This document shows, one piece after another, positions 16,977 to 23,701 of a stretch of 64,000 bases of DNA. Origin of the DNA: Polycyclovorans sp. (GTDB taxonomy: Bacteria; Pseudomonadota; Gammaproteobacteria; Nevskiales; Nevskiaceae); assembly GCA_002706265.1 (NCBI GenBank), contig PAKU01000040.1, positions 36,713 to 100,712 on the forward strand, in the 5' to 3' direction. The position numbers and the translations under genes are program-made. Positions within the stretch are counted from its first letter, which is position 1. The number at the start of each line of letters is the position of its first letter. The notes beneath the pieces are model-generated. The model did not search any database. It was not told where the DNA came from and was given only the letters and a program-made list of their open reading frames with translations.

Positions 16977-17055
16977 ACCTCAATCACTTGGTCAATCACG
17001 ATTCAGCGGCGGGGCAGTTGTCACGCTTGGCAAGGCCCGTGCGGAAACCCTCGAT

Positions 17056-17350
17056 AACACGCGGGAACCGGCGCGAGCGGGCAAGAAAAACCCCCAACCG
17101 AGAACGGCTGGGGTTTTGATTTTGGTGGTGGGGTGGTACCCCGCATCAAACGACTATTGAAAGTACGGAATCGAAGCGCTGCGGGCTGCTGCGAACCATT
17201 GCGAACTCGATCGAAAGGCCTGCTGGGGCGCCCTGCGGCCGTGGACGATCAAGCGGGTTTTTCGCTCTGATTGGTGCCCGGAATGGCCGCTCAACCTCGT
17301 CTGCTTTCCGGCGCCAGTTCAATTCCGGTTTGGGAATCGAATCCGCGTCC
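17056..17350. repeat. Intercassette repeat B
   Basis: The second copy starts with a stretch at 17056-17090 that is identical to 18822-18856 in copy C. It continues with a terminator, TTTTGGTGGTGGGGTGG, and a segment similar to copy A (GCATCAAACGACTATTGAAAG). It ends with an imperfect palindrome at 17316-17345 (GTTCAATTCC facing GGGAATCGAATC) and CCGCGTCCG. Together with downstream operators it fills the 517-base gap between fic and prlF; no gene is present. Confidence 0.7.
17087..17121. terminator. Bidirectional terminator in repeat B
   Basis: AAAACCCCCAACC (17087-17099) pairs with GGCTGGGGTTTT (17106-17117) around loop GAGAAC with one bulge. The A-run on the left and T-run on the right allow termination in either direction. 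It lies about 110 bases after the fic stop. Copy C carries nearly the same hairpin at 18854-18883. Confidence 0.75.
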
Positions 17351-17368
17351 GATGCTCCGACCAAAAGC

Positions 17369-17400
17369 ACACCCATTTACACCCATTTACACCCATTCGA
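17369..17400. repeat. Three tandem 10-bp direct repeats
   Basis: ACCCATTTAC occurs at 17371-17380 and 17381-17390, followed by the related ACCCATTCGA at 17391-17400. One repeat per helical turn would put all copies on one DNA face. They lie directly upstream of the PrlF operator palindromes. Confidence 0.7.
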
Positions 17401-17419
17401 GCCAGGCGTCCTTGGAGGT

Positions 17420-17455
17420 AATGCAACTGCATTGATAGGACAATGCGACTGCATT
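17420..17455 (+). promoter_or_regulatory. Paired palindromic operators upstream of prlF
   Basis: AATGCAACTGCATT (17420-17433) is a palindrome with a two-base centre, and AATGCGACTGCATT (17442-17455) is a one-mismatch copy 22 bases on, two helical turns away. The position, 39 bases before the prlF ATG, and the dyad fit autoregulatory operators of a dimeric AbrB-fold antitoxin; this function is inferred. Confidence 0.65.
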
Positions 17456-17493
17456 ACCATTCAAGCATCAACCCAGATCCGCAGGAGACTGCC

Positions 17494-17823
17494 ATGGCCG
17501 CGACCCTCGAAGTCGAATCCACACTCACCGATCGCTACCAGACCACGGTGCCGGAAACCGTGCGTCGTGCCCTCAAGCTGGGCAAGCGCGACAAGATCCA
17601 CTACACCATTCGCCCCAGCGGAGAGGTGGTGCTGACGCGCGTCGAAGCATCGGACGGTGACGACCCGGTGCTCGGTCAGTTCCTCGGCTTCCTGGCCGCC
17701 GACATCACTCGCCATCCCGAGCGGCTGCAAGCTGTGGATGCCGGCCTCGTCCAACGCCTCCAGGCGCTGGTCGGCGGCGTCGATGTCGATCTCGATGCCG
17801 CCCTGTCGGAAGACGATGAATGA
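17494..17823 (+). CDS. prlF: PrlF-type (SohA) AbrB-fold antitoxin
   Basis: PrlF neutralises the YhaV RNase and represses its own operon. The 109-residue product opens with the swapped-hairpin AbrB fold (about 3-50: LEVESTLTDRYQTTVPETVRRALKL is split over two strands and a helix, then DKIHYTIRPSGEVVLTR) followed by an acidic C-terminal arm (about 55-109) that in this family wraps the toxin. The ATG at 17494 has AGGAGA seven bases upstream and lies just after two palindromic operators. Its stop overlaps the yhaV start, as in E. coli. Confidence 0.93.
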   Translation: MAATLEVESTLTDRYQTTVPETVRRALKLGKRDKIHYTIRPSGEVVLTRVEASDGDDPVLGQFLGFLAADITRHPERLQAVDAGLVQRLQALVGGVDVDLDAALSEDDE

Positions 17824-18332
17824 GCGCAGGAAAGCCTGAGCCCTTGGTCATTCATGGCTGGACGGTCTTCGCCCATCCACTGTTCCTGGCGCAGATCGAA
17901 GCGCTGGCGCGGCAGGTCGAGACCCTGAAGCAGAAGGACCCGGCTGGGTACGTCAAAAAGAACGCCAGCAAACGGCTGGCCGCGATCACCAAACTGGCGT
18001 TCGATGTCATCCCGCAAGATCCGACGCGACCGGAGTACCGCCAGGGTGGGACGCTCGGTGACGATCACAAGCACTGGTTGCGGGCCAAGTTCTTCCAGCA
18101 GTACCGACTATTCTTCCGCTACCACGCCCCGAGCAAGGTGATCGTCTACGCCTGGGTGAACGACGAAGACACCAAACGCGCTTATGAAAGCAGCAACGAC
18201 GCCTACCGGGTGTTCCGCAAGATGCTGGAAAGCGGGCATCCGCCTGATGACTGGGATCGGCTACTGGCTGAGGCGCAAAAAGAATCGCAGCGGCTGCAGG
18301 AATCACTGGCCAGGGCGACAGCAGCACAGTGA
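17820..18332 (+). CDS. yhaV: YhaV-family ribosome-associated RNase toxin
   Basis: YhaV is an mRNA-cleaving toxin of the RelE-like fold held inactive by PrlF. The 170-residue protein spans the whole family length, with VIHGWTVFAHPLFLAQIEAL at the start, the central WLRAKFFQQYRLFFRYH strand region rich in Arg/Lys, and IVYAWVNDEDTKRAYESSNDAYRVFRKML near the end, which contains the conserved basic and acidic residues. No disruption is seen, so the toxin looks functional. It overlaps prlF by four bases (ATGA) and converges on the Xre antitoxin gene 16 bases away. Confidence 0.93.
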   Translation: MSAGKPEPLVIHGWTVFAHPLFLAQIEALARQVETLKQKDPAGYVKKNASKRLAAITKLAFDVIPQDPTRPEYRQGGTLGDDHKHWLRAKFFQQYRLFFRYHAPSKVIVYAWVNDEDTKRAYESSNDAYRVFRKMLESGHPPDDWDRLLAEAQKESQRLQESLARATAAQ

Positions 18333-18348
18333 TTGGCGCCGCGTGCGT

Positions 18349-18744
18349 CTACTCGTACCCCATCTTGAGGGCTTGGGCGTGGGCAATCAGTTCATCCAAG
18401 GCCTGATGTCGCACAGCGTGTCTGGCCGGTTGGTCAGCGTCCGACAATGGCCTTGCGGCGATGGCATCAGCCGGGGCTGACGACAGTCCGCTCAGGCTGA
18501 GTTCGCCACCCAACGCCTTGATAACGCGCAGCACGTGTTCGAGCCGGAGAGTCGAGTTGCCAGACTCAAGCTTGACGATGAAACGAAGGCCGACACCGGC
18601 CGCCGAAGACAGCTGGGCCTGGGTCAGGCCAAGCTGCCTGCGCGCCGCACGCAGAGACTGTCCGAGCGTGTGAATGCTGTCGATGTGGCCTTTGCGGACT
18701 TCGGGCCAGTTCCAGGGCGCGAGGTCGGAGCGAGGAATGGCCAC
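18349..18744 (-). CDS. Orphan Xre/HipB-like antitoxin
   Basis: The 131-residue protein contains a Xre HTH (about 27-85: LGQSLRAARRQLGLTQAQLS, then AAGVGLRFIVKLESGNSTLRLEHVLRVIKAL split across four helices), most like the HipB/y4mF antitoxin group. The C-terminal tail HAQALKMGYE nearly matches that of the excisionase-type antitoxin at 15143. Such genes normally precede hipA on the same strand, but here the 3' end meets yhaV head-on and no hipA follows, so its toxin partner is missing. The start is a GTG at 18744; no in-frame ATG precedes the HTH. Confidence 0.8.
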   Translation of the reverse strand: MAIPRSDLAPWNWPEVRKGHIDSIHTLGQSLRAARRQLGLTQAQLSSAAGVGLRFIVKLESGNSTLRLEHVLRVIKALGGELSLSGLSSAPADAIAARPLSDADQPARHAVRHQALDELIAHAQALKMGYE

Positions 18745-18821
18745 GAGAGAGTGGAATGTGGCCTGGAACGGCCAATTCTGGCGGCTGGCGAAGTCCGCGG
18801 GCTTCCGCAGGAACCCCCAAC

Positions 18822-19035
18822 AACACGCGGGAACCGGCGCGAGCGGGCAAGAAAAAACCCCAACCTAGAACGGCTGGGGTTTTGTTATTGGTGGTGCTAG
18901 AGCGTCACGGTTACGACCCAGACCCTACACAAGATGAGAGTGTTTAGGTGCAAATGCACAGAAACGCCGTGATCCGTAAAGAGTAAGTGCGGACCGGACG
19001 CGGGTTCAGTTCCCAAACACGGAATCGAACTGCCG
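18822..19035. repeat. Intercassette repeat C
   Basis: The third copy begins with bases 18822-18856, identical to 17056-17090, and carries a terminator hairpin (18854-18883) nearly the same as in B, then TTATTGGTGGTGC. A 110-base unrelated stretch follows, then an imperfect palindrome at 19004-19031 (GGTTCAGTTCC facing GGAATCGAAC). Here the tmRNA-like arm CGGACGCGGGTTCAGTTCCC is on the plus strand, the opposite orientation to copies A and B. The module ends at the hipA stop codon. Confidence 0.7.
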
Positions 19036-19038
19036 GAC

Positions 19039-20259
19039 TCAGAGAGTGATTCGGCCGACGTCGAAGCAGGCCTGCACGTAGTCCATGTCGGCCTCGCGGA
19101 CGCCTGCGTCGGCGAAGTATTTCCGCCACGACGCCACGACCTCGCTGACCCGGCGGGCGATGGCCTTTGCATCGTCGTCGTTCAGCATGAAGTGCTGAAC
19201 CGCGCTCAGTGCGTTGGCGAGGTTCGACTCCTGGCCCTGCAGGCCAACAATCATTGCCTGCCGATAGGTGGTGCTCACCTGCGGCATCGGCACGAGGTCA
19301 AATGCCGGAGCGAGACGGAAGGTTGTGCCGGCCACGTGGAGTGCACCGTGATTCTTGGCGTGATCATCGCGGTTGCCGGTGGCGATGCTGAACAACATGC
19401 GCCCGAACAGTTCGTGGCAGTCCTTGGCGGGTTGGTCGGACCACCGGCGCAGCTCGTCGGCGAAGGCCGGATAACTGCCGACCTCGGTTTCCCCATACTG
19501 CCCAAGCAGCGTTTTGGCGCTGAGGTAGTGGCGAGGGTAATGCTGGCCCTTGATCCGCGCGCGGTCGAAGCGATGGATGCCCAGCGCAATAGTGCCGTCG
19601 ACCTGCACGAACTCTCGGTTTGGCACCTCGAAGCCGCAGGCCTCTGCCATGTCGAGCATCGCCTTCTCGGCGCGCACCTGATCGAAGCGGTCGTCCTGCC
19701 GACCAAACTTCAGGATCATCGACGCATGCGGATCCTGGTAGGAGGATTTAGGGCGTGCACCGCCGAGTGACCCCGTCAGCAGGTCGCCCTGGGCCTGCGT
19801 CACGGCACGGCCGGTTTCTACGGCATGGATGGCGTCGGCCAGCCCGGCCATCGCGATGCGCGTCGGGAGCGCGGGCGGCGTGCCGGTACCGGCGGTGAAG
19901 GCGAGAGCGCCGATGCGGTCGCCGGAGGACTTGAGCAGGTACTCGAGCTCCGGCAGCTCGCCGAACTCGTTGTACTGGAGAGCGGCGTGCCGCAGCTCCA
20001 GAACCGTGCGGCCCCAGCTGTCCGGCGCAGCGTCGCGAATGGCCCCGAAAAGGCGATCGGCCTTGAAGCTGGCCGCCTTCAGGGGCAGGTGAACTGGATC
20101 CAGCGCGATGGCGTCCTCGCGCGCGAGGTAGCGGGCACCATAGGTGAACTCGGCAGTCGTGCTCCGGCCCGCCTGGTCGACGGTCAGCGCGCCGCAGGGC
20201 ACGGCTCCCGCGCCACCGGGAAGGTAGATCCAGACGACGCAACTGCGTTCAGAGGTCAC
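19039..20259 (-). CDS. hipA: HipA-family serine/threonine kinase toxin
   Basis: HipA kinases phosphorylate translation factors such as glutamyl-tRNA synthetase and cause persister-like dormancy. The 406-residue protein has the HipA N-domain (about 5-110), a nucleotide-binding glycine-rich loop (GSLGGARPKSSY, about 163-174), the catalytic loop N296-RDDHAKN-303 and the magnesium-binding FDLVP shortly after. All catalytic residues are present. The start at 20259 overlaps hipB by 11 bases, so the pair is coupled. Its 3' end abuts repeat C. The E. coli phosphorylated loop serine region is diverged. Confidence 0.93.
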   Translation of the reverse strand: MTSERSCVVWIYLPGGAGAVPCGALTVDQAGRSTTAEFTYGARYLAREDAIALDPVHLPLKAASFKADRLFGAIRDAAPDSWGRTVLELRHAALQYNEFGELPELEYLLKSSGDRIGALAFTAGTGTPPALPTRIAMAGLADAIHAVETGRAVTQAQGDLLTGSLGGARPKSSYQDPHASMILKFGRQDDRFDQVRAEKAMLDMAEACGFEVPNREFVQVDGTIALGIHRFDRARIKGQHYPRHYLSAKTLLGQYGETEVGSYPAFADELRRWSDQPAKDCHELFGRMLFSIATGNRDDHAKNHGALHVAGTTFRLAPAFDLVPMPQVSTTYRQAMIVGLQGQESNLANALSAVQHFMLNDDDAKAIARRVSEVVASWRKYFADAGVREADMDYVQACFDVGRITL

Positions 20260-20569
20260 GGAGCAGCTCGCGGTGACGGCTGGAGGTCTTGCGGGAGCGG
20301 CTCAGTTCCATGCGCAGTCCTTCCTCGTCAGACTTGGGATCGGCGATGCTCGGTAGCAGGTTCATGGCCCACAGCACGCAGGCGACATGCGCGAACGCGA
20401 CGCCTGGCTCGCCGCTCTCGATCCGATGTAGGGTGCGGACGCTGACGCCGGCCTTCTCGGCGAGCTGGGCGGCGGACAGCCGCCGACGCTGGCGGGCCGC
20501 CCGAATGTTTTCGGCGTACACCCGCATCTGGGCCTGCACAGCAATCGGTGGTGCGGCGGCGGTCTTCAT
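20249..20569 (-). CDS. hipB: HipB-type Xre antitoxin
   Basis: HipB binds HipA and represses the operon. The 106-residue product is mostly a Xre HTH (about 15-75: MRVYAENIRAARQRRRLSAA, then QLAEKAGVSVRTLHRIESGE and the following helices), with a basic C-terminal tail (SRSRKTSSRHRELLRDL). The ATG at 20569 was chosen; an upstream TTG at 20596 would read through an operator. The gene precedes and overlaps hipA, the usual order, and has two palindromic operator-like sites immediately upstream. Confidence 0.88.
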   Translation of the reverse strand: MKTAAAPPIAVQAQMRVYAENIRAARQRRRLSAAQLAEKAGVSVRTLHRIESGEPGVAFAHVACVLWAMNLLPSIADPKSDEEGLRMELSRSRKTSSRHRELLRDL

Positions 20570-20570
20570 C

Positions 20571-20616
20571 GGCCATATCTGGCATGGAAACGCCAATAGT
20601 CTGCCATATATGGCAG
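20571..20616 (-). promoter_or_regulatory. Two palindromic operators of hipBA
   Basis: A perfect 16-bp palindrome CTGCCATATATGGCAG lies at 20601-20616, and a second site with two mismatches in the 14-bp core (GGCCATATCTGGCA) is at 20571-20584, next to the hipB start. Their centres are about 31 bases apart (three helical turns), consistent with cooperative HipB dimers. The inner site would also cover the ribosome-binding region. Confidence 0.65.
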
Positions 20617-20998
20617 ATAAATAGAACCCGAGAGGACGCCCGAACGCTGGACGGGCCGGCCCGCCAGTCGGCTACCTAGGCTGCTGGAGGCGACTAAAGA
20701 GCCTCTGCGCCTCGGCTCGTGCAGCGAGGTCCTGTTCCGGCGACAGCAGCGATCAATTCCACCCCGTCGTCGCCTGCCACGAAGGCCGGGCCGCCAACGT
20801 CGTCGTCATACTCGGCGATGTCTTCATTGATCGCGTAGTGTTTGGACTGGGTCAGGTCGGGGCCAGCTTTAACTGAGCGAGGTACACCCATGTCCAGCAT
20901 CGCGACAAGTCGCCGCGGTCGTAGGGATTGGGCGATGGCCTGCCGCGCAGAAGTCCGCAATACGGCTCAAAAACGCCCAATAAAACGCGGAGTTGCGC
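20617..20998. other. Region between hipB and ssrA without a recognised gene
   Basis: About 380 bases separate the hipB operators from the ssrA terminator. An 88-codon minus-strand frame (20694-20960) is present but shows no family features and no convincing ribosome-binding site; it may be a decayed gene. No integrase or recombinase is seen here, although this is where one would be expected for an ssrA-targeting island. Confidence 0.45.
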
Positions 20999-21031
20999 AA
21001 AAAAAATTGGCCAACCTATTACGGTTGGCCA
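20999..21031 (-). terminator. ssrA terminator
   Basis: On the minus strand, nine bases past the CCA end of ssrA, a perfect 9-bp stem (TGGCCAACC / GGTTGGCCA, 21008-21031) with loop GTAATA is followed by AATTTTTTTT. It is the same kind of hairpin, at the same distance from a TTGGTGG, as in repeats A, B and C. Confidence 0.85.
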
Positions 21032-21039
21032 TATTCAAT

Positions 21040-21393
21040 TGGTGGAGATGGGGGGAATTGAACCCCCGTCCGCCAGCCTTCCGCCTACAGATCTACATGC
21101 GTAGCCCGGTCTTTAATTTTCGTCTTCAGCTCCCGGATGGGCACGGATCGCTGTTGCTTATCCCCTTAGGGTTTTAGTGCGTTGGTTAAGGGCGAACCAT
21201 TGCACGAGTTGGTATGAGTCGACACCTGATTCAGCGGTACCAACACCAGCTGGTCAGATGCTCACCGGATTAAGCGGCGAGGGCGTAGTTGTCGTCGTTC
21301 GCAACTAGCTTGTTTGCAAACCGTTTAACGAGCAGATTTGCAGCTCGGCATGCACCGCGAGTTTCAGCACCGACGTCGAAGCCAGTCATCCCC
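21040..21393 (-). ncRNA. ssrA: Transfer-messenger RNA (tmRNA)
   Basis: tmRNA rescues stalled ribosomes and tags nascent proteins for proteolysis. The 354-base minus-strand gene starts GGGGATG (21393-21387) and ends CATCTCC-ACCA (to 21040), forming the acceptor stem with a G3.U pair, the alanine identity element. The T-arm is GGGGGTTCAATTCCCCC. The reading frame encodes ANDDNYALAA followed by TAA (21302 down to 21270), starting with the GCG resume codon. The CCA is genome-encoded. It lies 47 bases from its partner gene smpB, on the same strand. Confidence 0.97.
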
Positions 21394-21439
21394 GTTGTGT
21401 GCGTGAAGGGTAACACGCCCTGACCCGCGTAACGATGGG

Positions 21440-21925
21440 TCAGTTGCGGACGCTGGTACGCATGATGCGGCCTTGTTGGCGTTGCCAGTCGCGGTCTTTG
21501 ATGTCGGCACGTTTGTCGTGCTGCTTCTTGCCTTTGGCGAGGCCTACGGCGAGCTTGGCGCGGCCGCGGTTCCAGTGCAGGTCCAGCGGCACCAGGGTGT
21601 AACCGGCGCGTTCGACCTTGCCGATGAGGGTGGCGAGTTGCTTGCGGTGCAAGAGCAGTTTGCGCGTGCGGGTCGAGTCGGCAATCACGTGGGTGCTGGT
21701 TTGTGGCAGCGGGGTGACATGCGCGCCAATCAGGTAGGCCTCACCATTGCGCAGGATGACGTAGGCCTCGGCGATCTGTGCGCGGCCGGCGCGCAGGGAC
21801 TTCACTTCCCAGCCTTGCAGGGCAAGGCCGGCTTCATAGCGTTCTTCGATGAAGTAGTCGTGCCGCGCCTTGCGATTCAGTGCAATGGTGTCGTCGGCCG
21901 CTTTGGCCTTGTTCTTTTCACTCAT
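21440..21925 (-). CDS. smpB: SsrA-binding protein SmpB
   Basis: SmpB binds tmRNA and delivers it to stalled ribosomes, mimicking the missing tRNA anticodon stem. The 161-residue protein shows the OB-barrel motifs [36 protein letters not shown] and the basic tail [20 protein letters not shown], which inserts in the mRNA channel. The ATG at 21925 was used; a TTG two codons upstream is possible. It sits immediately upstream of ssrA on the same strand. Confidence 0.97.
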   Translation of the reverse strand: MSEKNKAKAADDTIALNRKARHDYFIEERYEAGLALQGWEVKSLRAGRAQIAEAYVILRNGEAYLIGAHVTPLPQTSTHVIADSTRTRKLLLHRKQLATLIGKVERAGYTLVPLDLHWNRGRAKLAVGLAKGKKQHDKRADIKDRDWQRQQGRIMRTSVRN

Positions 21926-22014
21926 GTGCAAAGTATAGGGGAGCGACGGCCTGCATCATCGGCCCCGCGCACTGGAAACGGCGATTTGACCGCCCTTCGC
22001 ACTACACTCGCGGC

Positions 22015-23385
22015 ATGCATATTCCGGAATCACGCACGGGAACCTGGTCGTCGAACCGCGCCTTCATCTGGGTCGCGGTCGGCAGTTGCGTGGGCATGGG
22101 CACGATGTTGCGTTTTCCGGCCCAGATGCAGGCGTTTGGCGCCATTGCGTTTCTGTCGGCTTACCTGTTGTGCCTGCTGTTGATCGCCTGGCCAATTCTG
22201 GCCGCGGAGTGGGGACTGGGGCGGTGGATGCGCGGTGATCTGGTCAGTGGCTTTGCCAATACCGCTGAAACTGCCGGGCTGACACGGCGATGGCGGGTGC
22301 TGGGCGGCGTGATGGTGGTGACCGCCGCAATGGTTCTGTCCTATTACAGCGTGATCGCCGGTTGGGGAATGGCTTATCTGGTGCGCGCGGTGGGTGGCGT
22401 GCTCAACGCACAGGCGCTTCCGGCGCTGGTCAACAATTATCAGGAACTGGTGGGCGAGCCCGAACGTGGCTTGGCGTGGCACACGCTGTTCATGGTGGTG
22501 ACGTGCGTGGTCGTGTCGCGCGGCTTTCGATCGGGGGTCGAGCGGTTGGCGATGCGGGTGCTGCCGGCCTCCATGCTGGTCGTCTCGCTGTTGGCCCTGG
22601 TGTTGCTGTTGCGAAACGACCCGCCGCCCGACTGGCAGGCGCTGCTCGCGCCGAAGACCTCGCTGCTGGCGCTGGATTTGTGGTTGACGGCGATACGCGA
22701 AGCCTTCATCACCGCGGGCTTGGGCCTGGGCGCCATGATGACCCTGGGTGCCTATCTGCCCAGCGACCTGCGGCTACTGCCCACGGCCGGCATCGTGATC
22801 ATGCTCGACATCATCTTCGGCGTTCTGACGACGATGGTGCTTTTTCTGTTGGGTGGCGGCGCCTCGACCGGGACGGGATTCGAGCTGGTTTTCGTGGGCT
22901 TGCCGCAGGCCTTGCCTGCCGGGTTGAGCGGCGTGCTGATCGGCACCCTGGTGTATGGCTTGCTGGTGGTGATGAGCCTGACCTCTGCCGTGGTACTGCT
23001 GGAAGTGGTCACCCGATTCGCCATGGAGCGTTGGCGGCACACGCGAATCGATGCGGCGACCACCTCGGCGGCCGTGATCTGGGCCTTGGGCGTGGCGTGT
23101 CTGTGGAGTTTCTCGGGGCCGGCATCGTTGGACGCCGAGCAGTTCTCGATTTTCGATGCGCTGATCGTGGCCACCGCGCAACTGGCCGCGCCGGTTTCGG
23201 CCCTGGCCGTTTGCGTGTTTGCCGGCCGCATGATTCCGCCCGACCTGCGACGCGCGGTATTCGGGCAGGCGCGCGGCTACTCGGTATGGGCGGCGCTGCT
23301 GCGTTACCCGGCGCGAGTGGGGGCGGTGGTCATCGTCCTGGACGCGATCGGGGTGTTCAAGGCCATCCGGGCGCTGTGGTTCTAG
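22015..23385 (+). CDS. Sodium-dependent transporter, NSS/SNF family (second copy)
   Basis: The 456-residue membrane protein is a second NSS-fold transporter, diverged from the one at 10013-11353. Its first helix reads FIWVAVGSCVGMGTMLRFPAQ, where the family's GxxxGLGNIWRFPY is changed to GMGTMLRFPAQ, so substrate preference probably differs. About eleven membrane segments follow. The ATG at 22015 fits the family N-terminus. It is divergent from smpB and 17 bases upstream of rnfH, occupying the position held by ratA in E. coli. Confidence 0.88.
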   Translation: MHIPESRTGTWSSNRAFIWVAVGSCVGMGTMLRFPAQMQAFGAIAFLSAYLLCLLLIAWPILAAEWGLGRWMRGDLVSGFANTAETAGLTRRWRVLGGVMVVTAAMVLSYYSVIAGWGMAYLVRAVGGVLNAQALPALVNNYQELVGEPERGLAWHTLFMVVTCVVVSRGFRSGVERLAMRVLPASMLVVSLLALVLLLRNDPPPDWQALLAPKTSLLALDLWLTAIREAFITAGLGLGAMMTLGAYLPSDLRLLPTAGIVIMLDIIFGVLTTMVLFLLGGGASTGTGFELVFVGLPQALPAGLSGVLIGTLVYGLLVVMSLTSAVVLLEVVTRFAMERWRHTRIDAATTSAAVIWALGVACLWSFSGPASLDAEQFSIFDALIVATAQLAAPVSALAVCVFAGRMIPPDLRRAVFGQARGYSVWAALLRYPARVGAVVIVLDAIGVFKAIRALWF

Positions 23386-23402
23386 TTGCGGGGAAATTAG
23401 TG

Positions 23403-23699
23403 ATGAGCGGTGAACTGATTCAGGTTGAAGTGGCCTACGCATTGCCCAGCGAGCAGGTGGTGCTGCGGGTGGACTTGCCTGCCGGCGCCACCGTGCGGGA
23501 CGCAGTGACGCGCTCGGGTCTGCTCGCGCGTTATCCCGACATAGACCTTGAGCATCAGCGGGTGGGCATTTACGCCCGCCTGGTGTCACTCGACGATGCG
23601 GTCAGCGTGGGCGATCGCGTCGAGGTTTATCGGCCCCTGCAGGCCGATCCAAAAACCGCGCGACGCGCCAAGGCGTCGCGGGCGGCGAAGGCCCAGTAG
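23403..23699 (+). CDS. rnfH: RnfH family ubiquitin-fold protein
   Basis: RnfH (RatB, UPF0125) is a small beta-grasp protein of uncertain role, encoded near smpB in many gammaproteobacteria. The 98-residue product shows the family pattern: QVEVAYALPSEQVVLRVDLP, ATVRDAVTRSGLL, HQRVGIYARLV and the signature GDRVEVYRPLQADPK near the end. The ATG at 23403 lies just after the transporter stop, so the two may be co-transcribed. It converges on bamE with two bases between the stops. Confidence 0.92.
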   Translation: MSGELIQVEVAYALPSEQVVLRVDLPAGATVRDAVTRSGLLARYPDIDLEHQRVGIYARLVSLDDAVSVGDRVEVYRPLQADPKTARRAKASRAAKAQ

Positions 23700-23701
23700 G
23701 C

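Noticed and set aside
17369..17400. Short tandem repeats as a CRISPR array
   Set aside because: Units are 10 bases and contiguous with no spacers.
14871..19035. tRNA or tmRNA genes in repeats A, B and C
   Set aside because: Only T-arm-like and CCA-like pieces are present; no acceptor, D or anticodon stems can be built around them.
20694..20960. 88-codon minus-strand gene between hipB and ssrA
   Set aside because: No recognised motif or good ribosome-binding site; kept only as a gene-free region note.
14853..21040. Chromosomal integron with attC sites
   Set aside because: Modules are in mixed orientation and the repeats lack the attC core triplets; no integron integrase is present.
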